DNA of 64,000 nt from Thermohalobaculum xanthum (lineage in GTDB: Bacteria; Pseudomonadota; Alphaproteobacteria; Rhodobacterales; Rhodobacteraceae). The number at the start of each line of letters is the position of its first letter. The first letter of the stretch is position 1. The stretch is taken from NCBI RefSeq assembly GCF_016623495.1, contig NZ_JAEHHL010000004.1, positions 186,001 to 250,000 of the forward strand. The letters run 5' to 3'. A program made the position numbers and the translations under genes. Positions 27,922-36,134 of this stretch are shown here, piece after piece. The notes beneath the pieces were generated by a model, which saw only the letters and a list, made by a program, of their open reading frames with translations, did not search any database and was not told where the DNA came from.

Positions 27922-28827
27922 ATGGCGGCGATTCTGGTGGTCGAGGGCAACACGCCCGAGGTGGTTGCCCGCACGCTGGAGGCGGGCGGCATTGCGGCGG
28001 CCGAGAACTATGCCGACGTGCTAGCGGCGCTGGCGCAGAGGATGGGGGTGCGGATCGAGACGCGGATCCTGCGCCCGTCCTTCCCAGAATTCTCGATGTC
28101 CGAATTCGCCAGGGACGCGGTGGCGTTCGAGGGCGTCGCGGGCGTGGTATTCACCGGGTCGGGCGTGCGCTGGTCGGCGGACGCGCCCGAGGCGGCCGCG
28201 CACCGCGCGGTGGTCGAGCGCGTCTTCGCCGCCGGGATCCCGGCGATCGGCTCGTGCTATGGCCTTCAGCTTGCCGCGACAGTGCTGGGCGGGCGGGTGC
28301 GCTGGAACCCCAAGGGCGCCGAGCTGCCGATCGCGCGCGAGATCCGGCTGACCGAGGCGGGCCGCGCGCATCCGCTGCACGATGGCCGGCCGGCGGTGTT
28401 CGACTGCCCCTGCATCCATCGCGACGAGGTGGCCGACCTGCCCGCCGGCGCGGTGCTCACTGCGACCAACGCGCATTCGGTGGTGCAGGCCATGGTCTAC
28501 GAGCAGGGCGCGGTGCGGTTCTGGGGCATGCAGTACCATCCCGAGATGGCGCTGGCCGACGTGGCCCGTTGCATGCTGCGGGGCAGGGGCGCGGTGATGG
28601 AGGGCAGCGCCGCGATCGAGCCCGACCCCGCGGTCGAAGCCTATATCGCCGTCTCGGACGCGCCCACGACGAACGCCGCGTTGATGCAGCGCCACTCCAT
28701 CGCGCCCGAGGTGGTGGATTTCGCGGCGCGCACGGCCGAGCTGGACAACTGGCTTCGCATGGTGCTGGCCGGTGCCACGGTGGCGGATCGGGCGGCGGAT
28801 CGGGCGGCGGATCGGGCGGCCGAGTGA
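27922..28827 (+). CDS. type 1 glutamine amidotransferase (GMP synthase-like)
   Basis: 301 aa. A class I glutamine amidotransferase domain with the nucleophile C112 (IGSCYGLQ) and H206/E208 (YHPEM), so the glutaminase triad is complete. There is no synthetase domain, unlike GuaA, so the acceptor is unknown. The ATG at 27922 is chosen because GGAGG lies 6-7 bases upstream; an ATG 7 codons earlier has none. The last residues (ADRAADRAADRAAE) are encoded by a 12-bp tandem repeat. It separates pheS and pheT. Confidence 0.85.
   Translation: MAAILVVEGNTPEVVARTLEAGGIAAAENYADVLAALAQRMGVRIETRILRPSFPEFSMSEFARDAVAFEGVAGVVFTGSGVRWSADAPEAAAHRAVVERVFAAGIPAIGSCYGLQLAATVLGGRVRWNPKGAELPIAREIRLTEAGRAHPLHDGRPAVFDCPCIHRDEVADLPAGAVLTATNAHSVVQAMVYEQGAVRFWGMQYHPEMALADVARCMLRGRGAVMEGSAAIEPDPAVEAYIAVSDAPTTNAALMQRHSIAPEVVDFAARTAELDNWLRMVLAGATVADRAADRAADRAAE
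28783..28818 (+). repeat. 12-bp tandem repeat, three perfect copies, in the 3' end of the amidotransferase gene
   Basis: GCGGATCGGGCG occurs three times in a row, in frame, adding (A)DRA units to the C-terminus. Copy-number change would leave the frame intact and only alter tail length. Confidence 0.9.
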
Positions 28828-28933
28828 GCCGCCCCCTTCCCGCGCCCGGCGAATTTCGCTAAGGACGGCTCCGAACCCGCCGGGCGCCCCGGTCAACCCG
28901 GTCGCGCGCCCTCCCGAGCCGAGCGAGAATGCC

Positions 28934-31369
28934 ATGAAGTTCACCCTGTCCTGGCTGAAGGAGCATCTGGAGACGGACGCATCCCTCACCGAGATCACCG
29001 ACGCGCTGACCGACCTCGGTCTTGAAGTCGAGGGCGTCGAGGACCCCGCCGAGCGGCTGGGCGCGTTCACGATCTGCCGGGTGATCGAGGCGGTTCAGCA
29101 CCCCGACGCCGACCGGCTGAGGCTGTGCCGCGTCGAGGCCTGGCCGAACGGCCCCGATGCCCCGTCGCAGGAGGTGCAGGTGGTCTGCGGCGCGCCCAAT
29201 GCGCGGACCGGGCTCGTCGGCGTCTTCGCCGCGCCCGGCACGCATATTCCGGGCACCGGGGTCGACCTCAAGCCCGGCGTGATCCGCGGCGTCGAGTCGA
29301 ACGGGATGCTGTGCTCGGAGCGCGAGCTGATGATCTCGGACGACCACGAGGGCATCATCGACCTGCCGGCGGATGCGCCGATGGGTGTGCGCTACATCGA
29401 TTACGCGAAGCTCAACGACCCGGTGATCGAGATCGCCGTGACGCCCAACCGCCCGGATGCGCTGGGCGTCTCGGGGATCGCGCGCGACCTGGCCGCGCGC
29501 GGCCTTGGACGGCTGATCACGCCGGAGACCGAGGCAGTGAGGGGCGCCTTCGCCAGCCCGATCGGCGTGCGGCTCAATGACGACGTGAAGGACGGGCTCT
29601 GCCCGCTGTTCGTCGGGCGCTATATTCGCGGCGTCAAGAACGGCCCCAGCCCCGACTGGCTGCAGCGCCGCCTGCGCGCGATCGGGCTCAGGCCGATCTC
29701 GGCGCTGGTGGACATCACCAACTTCCTGACGTTCGACCGCGCGCGGCCGCTGCATGTCTTCGACGCCGACAAGGTCACCGGCGACATCCATGTGCGCCTG
29801 AGCCGTCCGGGCGAGAAGCTGGAGGCGCTGGACGAGAAGACCTACGAGTTCGACGACTCGATGACGCTGGTCTGCGACGACGCGGGGCCCGAGGGTATCG
29901 GCGGCGTGATGGGCGGGCTTGCCTCGGGCGTCACGCCCGAGACGGTGAACGTCTTCGTCGAGGCGGCCTATTTCGACCCCGTGCGCACCGCCGCGACCGG
30001 GCGCAAGCTGAGGGTCAACTCGGATGCGCGCTATCGCTTCGAGCGCGGTGTGGACCCGGCCTTCACCCCGGAGGGTATGGAGATCGCGACCCGCATGATC
30101 CTCGACCTGTGCGGCGGCGAGGCGTCGGAGATGGTCATTGCCGGGCGCGTGCCCGACACCGCGCGCAGCTACCGGCTCGATCCGGCCCGGGTGGTGAGCC
30201 TCGTGGGCCTGGAGATCCCGCGCGCCGAGCAGGTGCGCATCCTCACCGAGCTGGGCTTCTCGGCCACCGGCCTCGGCGAGATGCTGGAGGTCTGGGTTCC
30301 GTCCTGGCGGCCCGATGTGCAGGGCGAGGCGGACCTCGTCGAGGAGATCGCGCGCATCGCCTCGCTGACCAGGCTGCCGGCGAAGCCGCTGCCGCCGGCG
30401 TCGGAAGGCGTGCCCGCGCCACAAATCACGCCGATGCAGCGCCGGGTCAGCCTGGCACGCCGCGCGCTGGCGGCCGAGGGACTCAACGAGTGCGTCACCT
30501 ACTCCTTCGTCTCGGGCGCGCATGCGGCGCTGTTCGGCGGCGGCGACGCTGCGCGTCGGCTCGAGAACCCGATTTCGGCTGACCTGTCGGACATGCGTCC
30601 CGACCTGCTGCCGGGGCTTCTGGCCGCGGCGGCGCGCAACCAGGCGCGCGGGGCGGGCGAGATCGGCATCTTCGAGGTCGGCCCGGTCTTCCGGGGCGGC
30701 GAGCCGGGCGAGCAGGAAACCGTCGCGGCGGCGCTGCGCGTGGGCGCCACCACGCCCCGCCACTGGGCCGGCACGCGGCGCGGCGTCGACCTGATGGACG
30801 CGAAGGCGGACGCGCTGGCGGCGCTCGCGGCGGCGGGGGTCGACACCTCGAAGCTGATGGTGGCGCGCGAGGCGCCCGACTGGTTCCATCCGGGCCGGTC
30901 GGCGGTTCTAAAGCTGGGCCCGAAGAACGTGCTGGCCGCCTTCGGCGAACTGCACCCCAGGGTGATCGAGGCGATGGGCGTGAAGGGCCCCGCCGTCGCC
31001 GCGGTGGTGCATCTCGAGGCCGCGCCCTTCCCCAAGAAGAAGGGCACGACGCGCCCGGCGCTGGTGACCTCGGACTTCCAGGCGGTCGAGCGCGACTTTG
31101 CCTTTGTCGTCGACGCGCGCGTCGAGGCCGAGGCGATCCTGAAGGCGGCGCGAGCGGCCGAGAAGAAGCTGATCGAGCGTGTCTCGGTCTTCGACATCTT
31201 CGAGGGCAAGCGGGCGGCCGAGCAGCTGGGCGAGGGCCGCAAGTCGGTCGCGATCAGCGTGCGGCTTCAGCCGACCGCCGGCACCCTGACCGAGGCCGAG
31301 ATCGAGGCGGTCTCGGCCCGCGTGGTCGAGGGCGTCGCGAAGGCCACCGGCGCCAGTCTGCGGAGTTGA
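28934..31369 (+). CDS. pheT: phenylalanine--tRNA ligase beta subunit
   Basis: 811 aa, a full-length beta subunit. Domains in order: tRNA-binding OB fold (EMAP-like) at about 40-160, B3/B4 editing domain in the region 210-400 (including [20 protein letters not shown]), B5 at about 400-480, the catalytic-like core, and a C-terminal ferredoxin-fold anticodon-binding domain ending GASLRS. The ATG at 28934 starts [15 protein letters not shown], the usual N-terminus. It lies 106 bases after the amidotransferase gene. Confidence 0.97.
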   Translation: MKFTLSWLKEHLETDASLTEITDALTDLGLEVEGVEDPAERLGAFTICRVIEAVQHPDADRLRLCRVEAWPNGPDAPSQEVQVVCGAPNARTGLVGVFAAPGTHIPGTGVDLKPGVIRGVESNGMLCSERELMISDDHEGIIDLPADAPMGVRYIDYAKLNDPVIEIAVTPNRPDALGVSGIARDLAARGLGRLITPETEAVRGAFASPIGVRLNDDVKDGLCPLFVGRYIRGVKNGPSPDWLQRRLRAIGLRPISALVDITNFLTFDRARPLHVFDADKVTGDIHVRLSRPGEKLEALDEKTYEFDDSMTLVCDDAGPEGIGGVMGGLASGVTPETVNVFVEAAYFDPVRTAATGRKLRVNSDARYRFERGVDPAFTPEGMEIATRMILDLCGGEASEMVIAGRVPDTARSYRLDPARVVSLVGLEIPRAEQVRILTELGFSATGLGEMLEVWVPSWRPDVQGEADLVEEIARIASLTRLPAKPLPPASEGVPAPQITPMQRRVSLARRALAAEGLNECVTYSFVSGAHAALFGGGDAARRLENPISADLSDMRPDLLPGLLAAAARNQARGAGEIGIFEVGPVFRGGEPGEQETVAAALRVGATTPRHWAGTRRGVDLMDAKADALAALAAAGVDTSKLMVAREAPDWFHPGRSAVLKLGPKNVLAAFGELHPRVIEAMGVKGPAVAAVVHLEAAPFPKKKGTTRPALVTSDFQAVERDFAFVVDARVEAEAILKAARAAEKKLIERVSVFDIFEGKRAAEQLGEGRKSVAISVRLQPTAGTLTEAEIEAVSARVVEGVAKATGASLRS

Positions 31370-31458
31370 ACCGGGCGCCGGACCGCGGCAAGGGGGGCGC
31401 TTCCCGATTTTCCGGTTTCGTGCGAGGGTTGCGCAGGACACACGGCTGGAGGGGAAGG

Positions 31459-31881
31459 ATGCTCAAGGAATTCAAGGAATTTGCCGTCAGGGGCAATGTC
31501 GTCGACATGGGTGTCGGCATCGTGATTGGCGCGGCCTTCACGTCGATCGTCAACAGCTTCGTCGCGGACATCATCAACCCGATCATCGGCGTGGTGACGG
31601 GCGGCATCGATTTCTCGAACATCTTCATCAACCTGAGCGGAACCGAGTATGCCTCTCTGGCCGCGGCGCAGGAGGCCGGGGCAGCGACGATCAACATCGG
31701 CCTCTTCATCAACGCGATCATCAGCTTCCTGATCGTCGCCTGGGTGCTGTTCCTGGTGATCAAGGGCATCAACCAGCTCAAGCGCGAGGAGGCGGCCGCG
31801 CCGGCCCCGCCGCCCGAGCCGAGCGCCGAGGAGAAGCTTCTCGGGGAGATCCGCGACCTGCTGGCCCGGCAGTCGAGCTGA
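31459..31881 (+). CDS. mscL: large-conductance mechanosensitive channel MscL
   Basis: 140 aa. An inner-membrane pentameric channel that opens on hypo-osmotic shock. The N-terminal amphipathic helix [17 protein letters not shown], the pore helix [23 protein letters not shown], and the second helix [22 protein letters not shown] are in place. The charged C-terminal bundle [12 protein letters not shown] ends the protein. A GGAGGGGAAGG ribosome-binding site precedes it. It converges on azlD with no gap. Confidence 0.97.
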   Translation: MLKEFKEFAVRGNVVDMGVGIVIGAAFTSIVNSFVADIINPIIGVVTGGIDFSNIFINLSGTEYASLAAAQEAGAATINIGLFINAIISFLIVAWVLFLVIKGINQLKREEAAAPAPPPEPSAEEKLLGEIRDLLARQSS

Positions 31882-32205
31882 TCAGAGGCCGGTCTGGCCC
31901 AGCAGGATATAGGCCGCCATCCCGGTGATGATGGCGGCCAGCATCCTGCGCGTGGCGATCCCGACCCCGAGCGCGGCGGCCGCTGCCGCGAGGCGCTGGG
32001 GATCGGCCACAAGATGGCCGTCGCGCCCCAGCAGCACCATCGGCGCGATGATCGCGGGCAGCACGGTGACGGGGACGAACGAGAGCGCCTCGGTCACCAC
32101 GGCGGGCAGGCGGCGGCCCGCCAGCAAGCCGATGAACGAGAAGCGGATCAGGTAAGTCGCGACCGCGAGGCCCGCGATCATCGTCCAGATGGCGGTGTCG
32201 GTCAT
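31882..32205 (-). CDS. AzlD-family branched-chain amino acid export subunit
   Basis: 107 aa, with three to four hydrophobic helices. The small partner of AzlC in LIV-E type exporters. The segment ATYLIRFSFIG near the N-terminus and SFVPVTVLPAIIAPMVL are typical. Its start overlaps the azlC stop by 4 bases, so translation is coupled. Confidence 0.9.
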   Translation of the reverse strand: MTDTAIWTMIAGLAVATYLIRFSFIGLLAGRRLPAVVTEALSFVPVTVLPAIIAPMVLLGRDGHLVADPQRLAAAAAALGVGIATRRMLAAIITGMAAYILLGQTGL

Positions 32206-32951
32206 TCGGCGGCCTCCAGCACGACGCGGAGCTTGCGGGCGATGTGGCGCGCCGTGGCCATGCCGGCGGCGATGCCGCCCGCGGTCGCCACGATCAGGCC
32301 GGTGCCGCCCGGCAGGCCGGCCAGGACAACCGCAAGCACCGCCGAGACAAGCGCCGCCACGACATTGGCGGTGCCCCGGATCATCGGCGCGACGACCGCG
32401 ATGAAGCAGACCGGCGCCGCGAAGCCGAGGCCCCAGCCCGGGGGAATGCGCGCGCCGATCTCGGCGCCGAGCCAGGAGCAGGCGATCCAGACGGTCACGG
32501 TGGTGATGCCGATGCCGAAGAAATACCCCGCCCGGTCCGCGACCCTCTCGTCCGGCCTGGCGCGGTAGCGGGCGATCGAGAGGGCAAAGGCCTGGTCGTG
32601 CAGGAAGAAGGCCGCGGGGATGCGCCAGGCCATCCCCAGGCCCTGCCAGTGCACCGCGATCGCGGCCGAATACATCGCCATGCGCAGGTTCACGACAGCT
32701 CCGGTCAGGACCGCGAGCAGCGCCGGCGCCCCGTCCGAGAGTAGCTGCAAGGCGGCAAGCTGGCTGGCGCCGGCCACGACCATCGTGGTGAAGGTCATGG
32801 TCTGGAGAAGGTCGAAGCCCGCCTCGGTCGCCAGCGTGCCGAAGATCAGCCCGAAGGGAGCGACGGCCAGCAGCACCGGCAGCGAGGCCCACGCCCCGGC
32901 GAGAAGGCCGCGGCGCGAGGGGGTCACGCGATCTTGGTCGGGTCTGCGCAT
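32202..32951 (-). CDS. AzlC-family branched-chain amino acid export permease
   Basis: 249 aa. A multi-helix membrane protein with the AzlC hallmarks APFGLIFGTLATEAGF near the N-terminus and ASQLAALQLLSDGAPALLAVLTGAVVNLRMAMYSAA in the first half. It acts with AzlD to export branched-chain amino acids or analogues. It is divergent from the hydrolase at 33007; a 6-bp-arm dyad (TGACTG/CAGTCA, 32972-32990) lies between them. Confidence 0.9.
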   Translation of the reverse strand: MRRPDQDRVTPSRRGLLAGAWASLPVLLAVAPFGLIFGTLATEAGFDLLQTMTFTTMVVAGASQLAALQLLSDGAPALLAVLTGAVVNLRMAMYSAAIAVHWQGLGMAWRIPAAFFLHDQAFALSIARYRARPDERVADRAGYFFGIGITTVTVWIACSWLGAEIGARIPPGWGLGFAAPVCFIAVVAPMIRGTANVVAALVSAVLAVVLAGLPGGTGLIVATAGGIAAGMATARHIARKLRVVLEAAE

Positions 32952-33006
32952 GGCCTCTCCGTAACCGGCCTTGACTGAGGGCGCCAGTCAGGTTTTGTGA
33001 AGAGTG

Positions 33007-33717
33007 ATGACAGAAATTCTGATCCTTCCCGATCGCGAAGCTCGACCGTCCATCGCGCCGGTGCACGACAATGGCGTTGCACTGATTCATGGGCTTGGCA
33101 GGTCCACGGGGTCGATGTTGTTGCTTGGCCGGCGTCTTGCGCGTGCCGGCTTTCTGGTCTGGAGGATCGGTTATCCCTCGCGCCGCATGAACGTGGCGGA
33201 CGCGGCGGAGCGGATCGCCGCTGCCTTGGCGCCGTTGGCCAGCCGTTTGGGGCGGCTGCATCTTGTCGGCCACTCTTTCGGTGGTGTCATCGCGCGTCGG
33301 ATTGCTTCGGCGGGCTTGATCCCGGTCGGACGCGTGGTCCAGATCGGTGCTCCGAACCGTGGTTCGCGGACGGCGGCGCGGCTGATTCGTCTCCTTCCGT
33401 TGGGCTGGTGTCTCGGACCCGCGGCAAGCGAGCTTTCCGAGCCGCGGCCCCCGATCCCTCGTCGCCGTGGCGTGGCAGCGATCGCAGGGTTCGGCCAGCG
33501 GCACCTGCCGGGCGTGCTTCTTGGTGCGAGCGGTTCGGGTGACGGTTTGGTGTCGGTTCGTTCCGCTTGGGCGGGGGCCGAAGCGCGTGGTGCCGTGGAT
33601 TGCGGTCACACGTTGCTCCCCCTCAGCAGAAGGGTTGCCGAGATGACTGCGGAATTCCTTGCGAGAGGACGGCTCGGGCCAACATCGAGGGGGGGCGCAT
33701 GTCCACGCCCTTCCTGA
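33007..33717 (+). CDS. alpha/beta hydrolase (lipase-like)
   Basis: 236 aa. The alpha/beta hydrolase triad is visible: S90 in VGHSFGG, D179 in GSGDGLV and H201 in DCGHTLL. HGLGRSTGS near residue 29 forms the oxyanion region. The layout resembles PGAP1/lipase-type hydrolases. ATG at 33007 is preferred over the GTG one codon earlier. Codon use is less GC-biased than in the neighbours (many CGT, GTT, CTT codons), which hints at a different origin. It overlaps the start of fdhD by 19 bases, so it heads the molybdenum-cofactor operon, although no enzymatic link is known. Confidence 0.75.
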   Translation: MTEILILPDREARPSIAPVHDNGVALIHGLGRSTGSMLLLGRRLARAGFLVWRIGYPSRRMNVADAAERIAAALAPLASRLGRLHLVGHSFGGVIARRIASAGLIPVGRVVQIGAPNRGSRTAARLIRLLPLGWCLGPAASELSEPRPPIPRRRGVAAIAGFGQRHLPGVLLGASGSGDGLVSVRSAWAGAEARGAVDCGHTLLPLSRRVAEMTAEFLARGRLGPTSRGGACPRPS

Positions 33718-34580
33718 TCGCTCCCGATCCAGACGACCCGCGGCTGACGCGGCCCGTGACCGGTGTCGACCATACCGGCCGCGACGCGCAGATCCGTGTG
33801 GTCGAGGAGCGTGCGCTGACCATCTACCTGAACGGTCAGGAAATCGTGACCGCGATGACCATCGGCGATTACCCGGATTACTTGGCGCTGGGCTACCTGC
33901 TGAACCAGGGAATGCTGCGCGCCGACGACCGCGTGACAGGGGTCGACTACGACGAGGAGATCGAGACCGTCGTGGTGCGCACCGAGCGCGAGACCGACTA
34001 CGAGGAGAAGCTGAAGAAGAAGACGCGCACCTCGGGCTGCGCGGTCGGCACGGTCTTCGGCGACGTGATGGAGGCGCTCGAGGGGCTGACGCTGCCTGTG
34101 GCCGAGGTGCGGACCTCGTGGCTCTATGCATTGGCAAAGCAGATCAACACCGCGCCCAGCCTCTATCTCGAGGCGGGGGCGATCCATGGCACGGTGCTCT
34201 GCCAGCAGGACCGGCCGCTGGTGTTCATGGAGGATGTCGGCCGGCACAACGCGGTCGACAAGATTGCCGGCTGGATGTTTCGCGAGGGCGTGAGCGGCGC
34301 AGACAAGATCCTCTACACCACGGGGCGCCTGACCTCGGAGATGGTGATCAAGACGGCGTTGATGGGCATCCCGGTGCTGGCCTCGCGCTCGGGCTTCACG
34401 GCCTGGGGCGTCGACCTGGCGCGGCAGGTGGGGCTCACCTTGATCGGGCGGATGCGGGGCCAGCGCTTCCACTGCCTCTCCGGGGCCGAGCGGCTGATCT
34501 TCGACAGCGATCCCGACGCGGTCGGCGAGGAAGATGCGCGTCACCGGCGCAAGGGAGCGGTGGCGGCTGATGCTGACTGA
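33699..34580 (+). CDS. fdhD: formate dehydrogenase accessory sulfurtransferase FdhD
   Basis: 293 aa. FdhD moves sulfur from the cysteine desulfurase to the molybdenum cofactor, making formate dehydrogenase active. The family segments EERALTIYLNGQEIVTAMTIG, the NQGML motif, MEDVGRHNAVDKIAGW and KILYTTGRLTSEMVIKTA are all present. The sulfur-carrying loop reads TSGCAVGT with a single cysteine (C114), where E. coli has CxxC. No formate dehydrogenase subunit genes are in the window. The cytidine deaminase-like gene overlaps its 3' end by 11 bases. Confidence 0.93.
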   Translation: MSTPFLIAPDPDDPRLTRPVTGVDHTGRDAQIRVVEERALTIYLNGQEIVTAMTIGDYPDYLALGYLLNQGMLRADDRVTGVDYDEEIETVVVRTERETDYEEKLKKKTRTSGCAVGTVFGDVMEALEGLTLPVAEVRTSWLYALAKQINTAPSLYLEAGAIHGTVLCQQDRPLVFMEDVGRHNAVDKIAGWMFREGVSGADKILYTTGRLTSEMVIKTALMGIPVLASRSGFTAWGVDLARQVGLTLIGRMRGQRFHCLSGAERLIFDSDPDAVGEEDARHRRKGAVAADAD

Positions 34581-34974
34581 CGCCTACAACGCCGCCATCG
34601 ACGCGGCGCGCCGGCTGATTGCCGCGCGCGCCAAGGAGGGCCGTCACCATGTCGCCGCCACCGTGCTGACCAAGGCTGGCGGCAGCTACACGGCGGTGAA
34701 TGTCGATTCGACCCTGGGCCGGGCCGCGGTCTGCGCCGAGGCAATCGCGATCGGCATGGCCTGCGCCGCCGAGAACGAGGCCGAGATCGTCTTCGCCGCC
34801 GCGGTCAACCGTCGCCTGGTGGTGGTGGCGCCATGCGGGTTGTGCCGCGAACTCTTGCTCGACTACGGGCCCGAGGCGGTCATTGCCGTGCCGCGCGACG
34901 GCGAGGGGTTCGCCCTGCGGCGGCTGGCGGAACTGATGCCCGAGGCCTACAAGTCGGGTCGGCGCGGTGTCTGA
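34570..34974 (+). CDS. cytidine/blasticidin deaminase-like zinc protein
   Basis: 134 aa. The zinc site of the tetrameric cytidine deaminase fold is complete: C55-A-E57 (proton shuttle glutamate) and P-C89-G-L-C92. Upstream, VNVDSTLGRAAVCAE replaces the classic NVENASYGLTxCAE, so the nucleoside ribose contacts differ and it is closer to the blasticidin-S deaminase-like group. ATG at 34570 overlaps the fdhD stop; an ATG 12 codons earlier is possible. FdhD itself has a cytidine deaminase-like fold, which makes the adjacency intriguing. Substrate unknown. Confidence 0.75.
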   Translation: MLTDAYNAAIDAARRLIAARAKEGRHHVAATVLTKAGGSYTAVNVDSTLGRAAVCAEAIAIGMACAAENEAEIVFAAAVNRRLVVVAPCGLCRELLLDYGPEAVIAVPRDGEGFALRRLAELMPEAYKSGRRGV

Positions 34975-34993
34975 GAGTGCGGATAGGGCTGGC

Positions 34994-35617
34994 ATGAAGA
35001 TCGCGGGCGTGATCCTGGCGGGCGGGCTCGCCCGGCGCATGGGCGGCGGTGACAAGGCGCTGCTGGAGATCGATGGCCGCCCATTGCTGGCGCATGTCAT
35101 CGGGCGCCTGACGCCGCAGGTGGGCGCCGTGGTGCTGAACGCCAATGGCGATCCGGCGCGGTTCGCACGCTTTGGCCTCGACGTGATCCCCGACACGGTC
35201 GAGGGTTTCGCGGGGCCGCTGGCCGGGGTTCTCGCGGGGATGCGCTGGGCAGCGGCGCGCGGCTTCAGCCACGTGGCAAGCGCGGCCGGCGACACGCCGT
35301 TCTTCCCGCGCGACCTGGTCACGCGGCTTGCATCTGGACTGTCGGACTGCAACCGGATCGCCATCGCCGCGACCAACGACCCCGAGCGCGGCCTGAGCGA
35401 GCATCCGACCTTCGGGCTCTGGCCCGTCGACCTGGCCGACGATCTCGAGACCGCGCTGACGACGGGGAACATGCGCAAGGTCATCGTCTGGGCCTCGCGC
35501 CACGGCTGCGCGCGGGTGGTGTTCGACGAGGCGGGCAGCTTTCCCTTCTTCAACGTCAACACGCCCGGGGATCTCGAGGAAGCCGCCCGGCTCGCGCCGG
35601 AGAGGAGTGGGGCATGA
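34994..35617 (+). CDS. mobA: molybdenum cofactor guanylyltransferase
   Basis: 207 aa. Transfers GMP from GTP to molybdopterin cofactor to make the bis-MGD precursor used by formate dehydrogenase and other DMSO reductase-family enzymes. The nucleotidyltransferase loop LAGGLARRMGGGDKALLEIDG (9-28) is intact. The ATG at 34994 (MKIAGVILAGG) was chosen over one 9 codons upstream because it gives the family start. It overlaps mobB by 4 bases (ATGA). Confidence 0.95.
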   Translation: MKIAGVILAGGLARRMGGGDKALLEIDGRPLLAHVIGRLTPQVGAVVLNANGDPARFARFGLDVIPDTVEGFAGPLAGVLAGMRWAAARGFSHVASAAGDTPFFPRDLVTRLASGLSDCNRIAIAATNDPERGLSEHPTFGLWPVDLADDLETALTTGNMRKVIVWASRHGCARVVFDEAGSFPFFNVNTPGDLEEAARLAPERSGA

Positions 35618-36129
35618 AGATCTACGGCGTCATCGGCTGGAAGAATGCCGGCAAGACCACGCTGGTCGAGCGGCTGGTGGCCGAGATTTCCTCGCGCGGC
35701 TACTCGGTCTCGACGCTCAAGCACACCCATCACCTGGTCGACCTCGACCGGCCGGGCAAGGACAGCTACCGCCACCGCGAGGCGGGCGCACAGCAGGTGG
35801 TGCTTGCCTCGTCGAGCCGCTGGGCGTTGATGACCGAACTGCGTGGCGGGCCCGAGCCTGCGCTCGAGTCGCTGATCGCGCGGCTCGACCCCGTCGACAT
35901 CGTGATCGTCGAGGGATGGAAGCGCGACCGCCACCCCAAGGTCGAGGCCTGGCGGGCCGAGACCGGTCAGCCGCTGATCGCGATGGATGACCCGACCGTG
36001 CGTGCGGTCGCCACCAACGACCACCCGCCCAAGGGACATGGCCGGCCGGTGATCGGACTCGACGACATCCCTGCGATCGCCGATTTCGTGCTGGAGGATG
36101 CCGGCCTCGCCCTGCGCAAGACCGCCTGA
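35614..36129 (+). CDS. mobB: molybdopterin-guanine dinucleotide biosynthesis protein MobB
   Basis: 171 aa. A P-loop GTP-binding protein that aids MobA. The Walker A loop GWKNAGKTTL is at 8-17; SVSTLKHTHH and VEGWKRDRHPKVE are family hallmarks. Coupled to mobA by a 4-base overlap and followed by moeA after 5 bases. Confidence 0.95.
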   Translation: MKIYGVIGWKNAGKTTLVERLVAEISSRGYSVSTLKHTHHLVDLDRPGKDSYRHREAGAQQVVLASSSRWALMTELRGGPEPALESLIARLDPVDIVIVEGWKRDRHPKVEAWRAETGQPLIAMDDPTVRAVATNDHPPKGHGRPVIGLDDIPAIADFVLEDAGLALRKTA

Positions 36130-36134
36130 GCCGC

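Noticed and set aside
28859-30889. A 676-residue minus-strand frame across pheT
   Set aside because: Antisense shadow of pheT, with no recognisable domain.
31882-34137. A 751-residue minus-strand frame that includes AzlD at its end
   Set aside because: Only the last 107 residues (AzlD) are real; the upstream part is antisense to the hydrolase, fdhD and out of frame with azlC.
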